A stretch of 21,723 bases of DNA from Polyrhizophydium stewartii (lineage: Eukaryota; Chytridiomycota; Chytridiomycetes; Rhizophydiales), in the NCBI GenBank assembly GCA_027604665.1, contig JADGIZ010000168.1, forward strand, positions 1-21,723. The letters run 5' to 3'. Of this stretch, positions 18,853 through 21,723 are shown piece after piece (the stretch's first letter is position 1; each line of letters starts with the position of its first letter). Made by a program: the position numbers and the translations under genes. The notes below the pieces were generated by a model that saw nothing but the letters and a program-made list of their open reading frames with translations, searched no databases and was not told the origin of the DNA.

Positions 18853-21450
18853 ATGGCGCTGTACCAGTCGCTGCACCTGTGCGCCTCACCCCGCCTGCCG
18901 CGCGCCACCGCCCGCGGGACGCTGCTCACGCCGTGCGGCCCGCGCGCTCGCGCAGCTATGCGTCGCCCGACGCATTCACGCTTGCGCCGGTCTTCGCCGA
19001 CCCGGCCATCCCGCGCGAGAGCCTGGTCATCCGCCGCACCGACGGCGCCGTGCTTCTCAACGGTACGTGTGTGGGCCACCCGCCCGCCGGCGGCCGCGAG
19101 CAGCTGCTGCCCGCACCCTCGAGCTGACTGCGCCTGCCGCCGCGCGCATGCCCGCAGCGCCGCCATCGCCGACGCTCGGCCAGGAGGAGGTCACGGTGAT
19201 CCACGGCGTGCTCGGCATCATCCGCCTCAACGCTGGTGCGCCTCGACGTTGCCGAGCCCGCGCCGCCGACCCGCCAGACATTGCGTTGACGTCCGCCGCT
19301 CGGCCCTTGCGCACGCAGGCGACTACCTGGTCGTCGCGACAGACAGAAGGCGCATCGGGTCGCTCGGCGGCCACGAGGTCTTTGTCCTGACCAGCCACCG
19401 GGTCATGTCCGTGCGCAAGAGCCAGACTCACATCACCGACCGCCAGATCCGCGACGACGCCACGTATCTGGCCATGCTCTCCGAGCTGCTCGACGGAAAG
19501 GCATTCTACTTTTCGTACACTTACGACCTCACACACACCGTGCAGCGCCGTGCGCAGATGGGCCGGCTCGAGTCACTGCCCATGTGGCAGCGGGTGCGGC
19601 GAATATCATGGCTGTCGGTTGCTGGCGCGGGCCAGCGCTCTCTGGGACGCTGACCAGCATCGCCATCCACTATCGCCTGCGATGCACTCAATCCAGGCCG
19701 ACGAACGCTTCTTCTGGAACAGGTTCCTGCAGTCCCCACTGATTTCGATCACGCAGCGCGACCCAGTGCGCAACAACGTGCGTCTCGCTTTGCCGGACGG
19801 AATGCGCTTGCCACAACTGGTGTTGATGCATTGCGAATCGGCTGGATTGATGTACTTGGCCGCACCAGCTCAGCAGGTTTATCTTGCCCATCATATGCGG
19901 CTGTGAGTGCGACTGGGACATTCGGCTGCTTTTGGTCTAAGCTGAGTGTCGAAAATCGCGCGCAGTCGTGTCCATCACCAACCTGTCTGTGCACGCGCGG
20001 CCTATTTCGTTTGCTCTTGTATCCCGCCGCAGCCAGTATCGCGCGGGCACCCGCTACCATTCCCGCGGCATCGACGAGCGAGGCCATGTGTCCAATTTTG
20101 TCGAGACCGAGCAGATTGTCGAGGTCGAGGGCGCGGGTTTGCGCGCATCGTATGTCCAGACACGCGGATCGATTCCGCTCTTTTGGAGGCAGCTCGTTGG
20201 CGTCCGTTACCCACCCAGGCTTGTGATCGAGAACAAGCCGTCGACGGTCAGCGGCGCTGACAGGGAGCGCCGGCATCAACGAAACTTGCTGACATGCCGC
20301 GTCCCAGTCGACCGCGTTCCGGAATCACTTTTACGAGCAGTTTAAGCTCTATGGTCAGCAGATTGTCGTGAATCTGATCAACAAACAGGGCTACGAGGGG
20401 CCGCTAGGCGTTGCGTTTGCGCGCCAGGTGCTTGATCTCAAAGACGAGCGGCTGAGGTACGCCTGAATCGCAATGGCACCGTGATGTTGAGCGTGGCTGG
20501 TGGCTTACACTGACACACATTGGGGCACCAGATTCATCCACTTTGACTTCCACGAGCACTGCCGCAACATGCGATGGGATCGCATCTCGATTCTGGTCAG
20601 CGCGATCAAGGAAGACCTTGACGAGCAGGGATACTGCGCGGTCGATGCACGCAATGCGCTGGTCAAGGAGCAGGTTTCTTCCGTGCGGACCAATTGCATA
20701 GACTGCCTGGACCGCACAAACGTGGTGCAGAGCGTGCTTGGGCGGCGGATGCTTGAACGGCAGCTCCGTGACCTCGGGCTGTTTGCAGAAACAGAGCAGA
20801 TCAGCGATATTGCAGACTTGGAGCGCATCTTCAAAAACGTATGGGCCGACAATGCCGACGCGATCAGCGTGCAGTACTCGAGCACCGGCGCACTCAAGAC
20901 GGACTTTACGCGCACGGGCAAGCGCAGCACGGGTGGCGCGCTGCAGGACTTTGCCAACACGATGATGCGGTATGTCAAGAACAACTTCTTGGACGGGTTC
21001 CGGCAGGATGCGATCGATCTGTTTGTTGGGCGCTACCAGGTGGATCCGTCGCGCGAGTCTCCGTTTGCCAATCAGCTTGTGACGCCGCGGACGATTCTGG
21101 TGGGCCACTGCTGCGGGACTTGTCCGGCCAAGGGGGTTGCGGCATGCCGGGTTTGCGCTGACGACGACTGTGTGCAGATCCCAATGTTGCTGATCCTGGC
21201 GGGCTTCGTGGCGGTGTTCGCGCTTGTGATGCCGCAGACGACGGCCACGACGGCGTGGTGCCTTGCCGTGGCGCTCGCGATGGCGCTTGCGGCCGTGCGG
21301 CTGATGGACACGTACAGCGACGAGTTTGTGTCGCGGCCGCAGCTTGTGCCGGACGTGTGGGCAGCGGGGCGGCGCCGGACGGGCGCGGGCGCTGGAGCAG
21401 GCGCGGGGGCCGACGAGGTGCAGATGGAGCTGCTGGAGGGGGGCCAATGA
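18853..21450 (+). CDS. SAC1: Phosphoinositide 4-phosphatase Sac1
   Basis: Sac1 is an ER/Golgi membrane phosphatase that mainly removes the phosphate of PI4P. Ten exons (18853-18878, 18956-19062, 19158-19235, 19319-19593, 19697-19777, 19869-19902, 19966-20246, 20308-20456, 20532-21099, 21178-21450) give 623 residues (human 587). Sac-domain blocks include FYFSYTYDLTHTVQRR, SFALVSRRSQYRAGTRYHSR, GHVSNFVETEQIVE, VQTRGSIPLFW, IVVNLINKQG and FHEHCRNMRWDRISIL. The CX5R(T) active site is RTNCIDCLDRTN, with catalytic Cys about residue 399. TGALKTDFTRTGKRSTGGAL and NNFLDGFRQDAIDLFVGRYQ follow. Two C-terminal membrane helices (about 534-552 and 555-577) fit the ER anchor. The intron at 21100-21177 is a multiple of three and stop-free; it has a CTGAC branch site, and its removal joins TPRTIL to IPMLLILAGF as in homologues. 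Exon 6 is only 34 bp. The tail is Gly/Ala-rich. Confidence 0.96.
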
Positions 21451-21511
21451 AGCGCGGGGCGATGACGCGGCGACGCGCCGGCGGGCGACTTTTGCCCTCC
21501 CCCCACTGCGG

Positions 21512-21723
21512 ATGTCGCTGCCGACGCTCGCGGAGCAGTGCGCGGTGCTTGCGCAGCTCGGGCTGCGCGGCCTCAACGCGACCATGTGTTGCAACGCCGA
21601 CCTCGGCGTCACCTGCGACCCGTGCGCCGCTGACGCCCCCACCCGCAGCGACATGACGTCCAAGGGCCTGTCGGGCCCGCTGCCGCGCGACTGGTCCGCG
21701 CTGCGCATGGCCCAGAGCATGTG
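21512..21723 (+). CDS. 5' end of a leucine-rich-repeat protein, cut by the window edge
   Basis: From ATG 21512 an open frame of 70 residues runs off the window. It begins MSLPTLAEQCAVLAQLGL and includes CCNADLGVTCD and then SKGLSGPLPRDWSAL. A Cys pair, then GVTCD, then KGLSGPLPxDWSxL is the usual cap and first repeat of plant-type leucine-rich-repeat proteins, also common as multi-copy families in chytrid fungi. No secretory signal is seen in the first residues, so the true start may be upstream of an intron. A short GT...AG pair with CTGAC at about 21623-21649 (GTGCGCCGCTGAC...CCGCAG) is probably too small (27 bp) to be an intron. It follows SAC1 by 61 bp on the same strand. The LRR assignment is fairly good; downstream domains are unknown. 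Confidence 0.7.
   Translation, partial: MSLPTLAEQCAVLAQLGLRGLNATMCCNADLGVTCDPCAADAPTRSDMTSKGLSGPLPRDWSALRMAQSM

Noticed and set aside
20404..21720. A 438-residue minus-strand frame antisense to SAC1
   Set aside because: It is a shadow of the main Sac1 exon with an Arg/His-rich composition and no domain, and it spans the next gene's start.
1..21723. tRNA, rRNA, transposon, viral or bacterial insertions
   Set aside because: No cloverleaf, ribosomal, transposase, integrase or terminal-repeat pattern was recognised, and every well-supported complete gene contains spliceosomal introns.

Overview
This is a gene-dense nuclear window from a GC-rich eukaryote, most likely a fungus of an early-diverging, zoosporic (chytrid-like) lineage. 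The basis is the spliceosomal architecture: I place 59 introns, mostly 55-110 bp, usually with a CTGAC/CTRAY-type branch site a short distance before the AG. Gene content points the same way. Core fungal/opisthokont genes (UBA1, ATG6, VMA5, SAC1, eIF2beta, eIF3l) sit beside homologues of SKA2, SNAPC1 and MORN2, which animals and flagellated lineages keep and which Dikarya are generally considered to have lost. The taxon is inferred. I saw no RNA genes, mobile elements or CRISPR arrays.

Layout, left to right. Minus strand: the 5' end of an unidentified gene (1-153), then the 11-exon gene for translation factor eIF3 subunit L (238-2770). Across a 123-bp divergent gap, plus strand: eIF2 subunit beta (2894-4627), whose N-terminal lysine blocks are expanded to six. 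Its last exon overlaps, antisense, the last exon of a minus-strand SKA2-like kinetochore gene (4557-5462). That gene starts only 25 bp from the ATG of UBA1 (5488-9428, ubiquitin-activating enzyme E1). UBA1 is followed on the same strand by ATG6/Beclin (9587-11847) and the V-ATPase subunit C gene VMA5 (11931-13934). Convergent to VMA5 is an aldose 1-epimerase (14116-15366, minus). This diverges, across a CAG-repeat-containing gap, from a MORN2-like protein (15564-16337, plus). A small coiled-coil gene (16415-16880, plus) converges on a SNAPC1-like snRNA-activating complex subunit (16929-18591, minus). SNAPC1 diverges from the phosphoinositide phosphatase SAC1 (18853-21450, plus), and the window ends inside the 5' end of a leucine-rich-repeat gene (21512-21723, plus).

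Functionally the left third holds translation initiation (eIF3l, eIF2beta). The middle and right hold ubiquitin activation, autophagy/PI3-kinase (ATG6), organelle acidification (VMA5) and PI4P turnover (SAC1), which all bear on endomembrane function. There is no sign of an operon, a biosynthetic cluster or a defence system. The novelty is in gene structure: lysine-block expansion in eIF2beta, an SKA2-like protein with an added C-terminal region, very tight divergent and convergent pairs, and a trinucleotide repeat that is open in frame with both flanking genes.

All exon coordinates were derived by hand from splice signals, reading-frame continuity and protein-family similarity recalled from memory. 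Every complete model gives a total coding length divisible by three. No alignment or transcript data were available.
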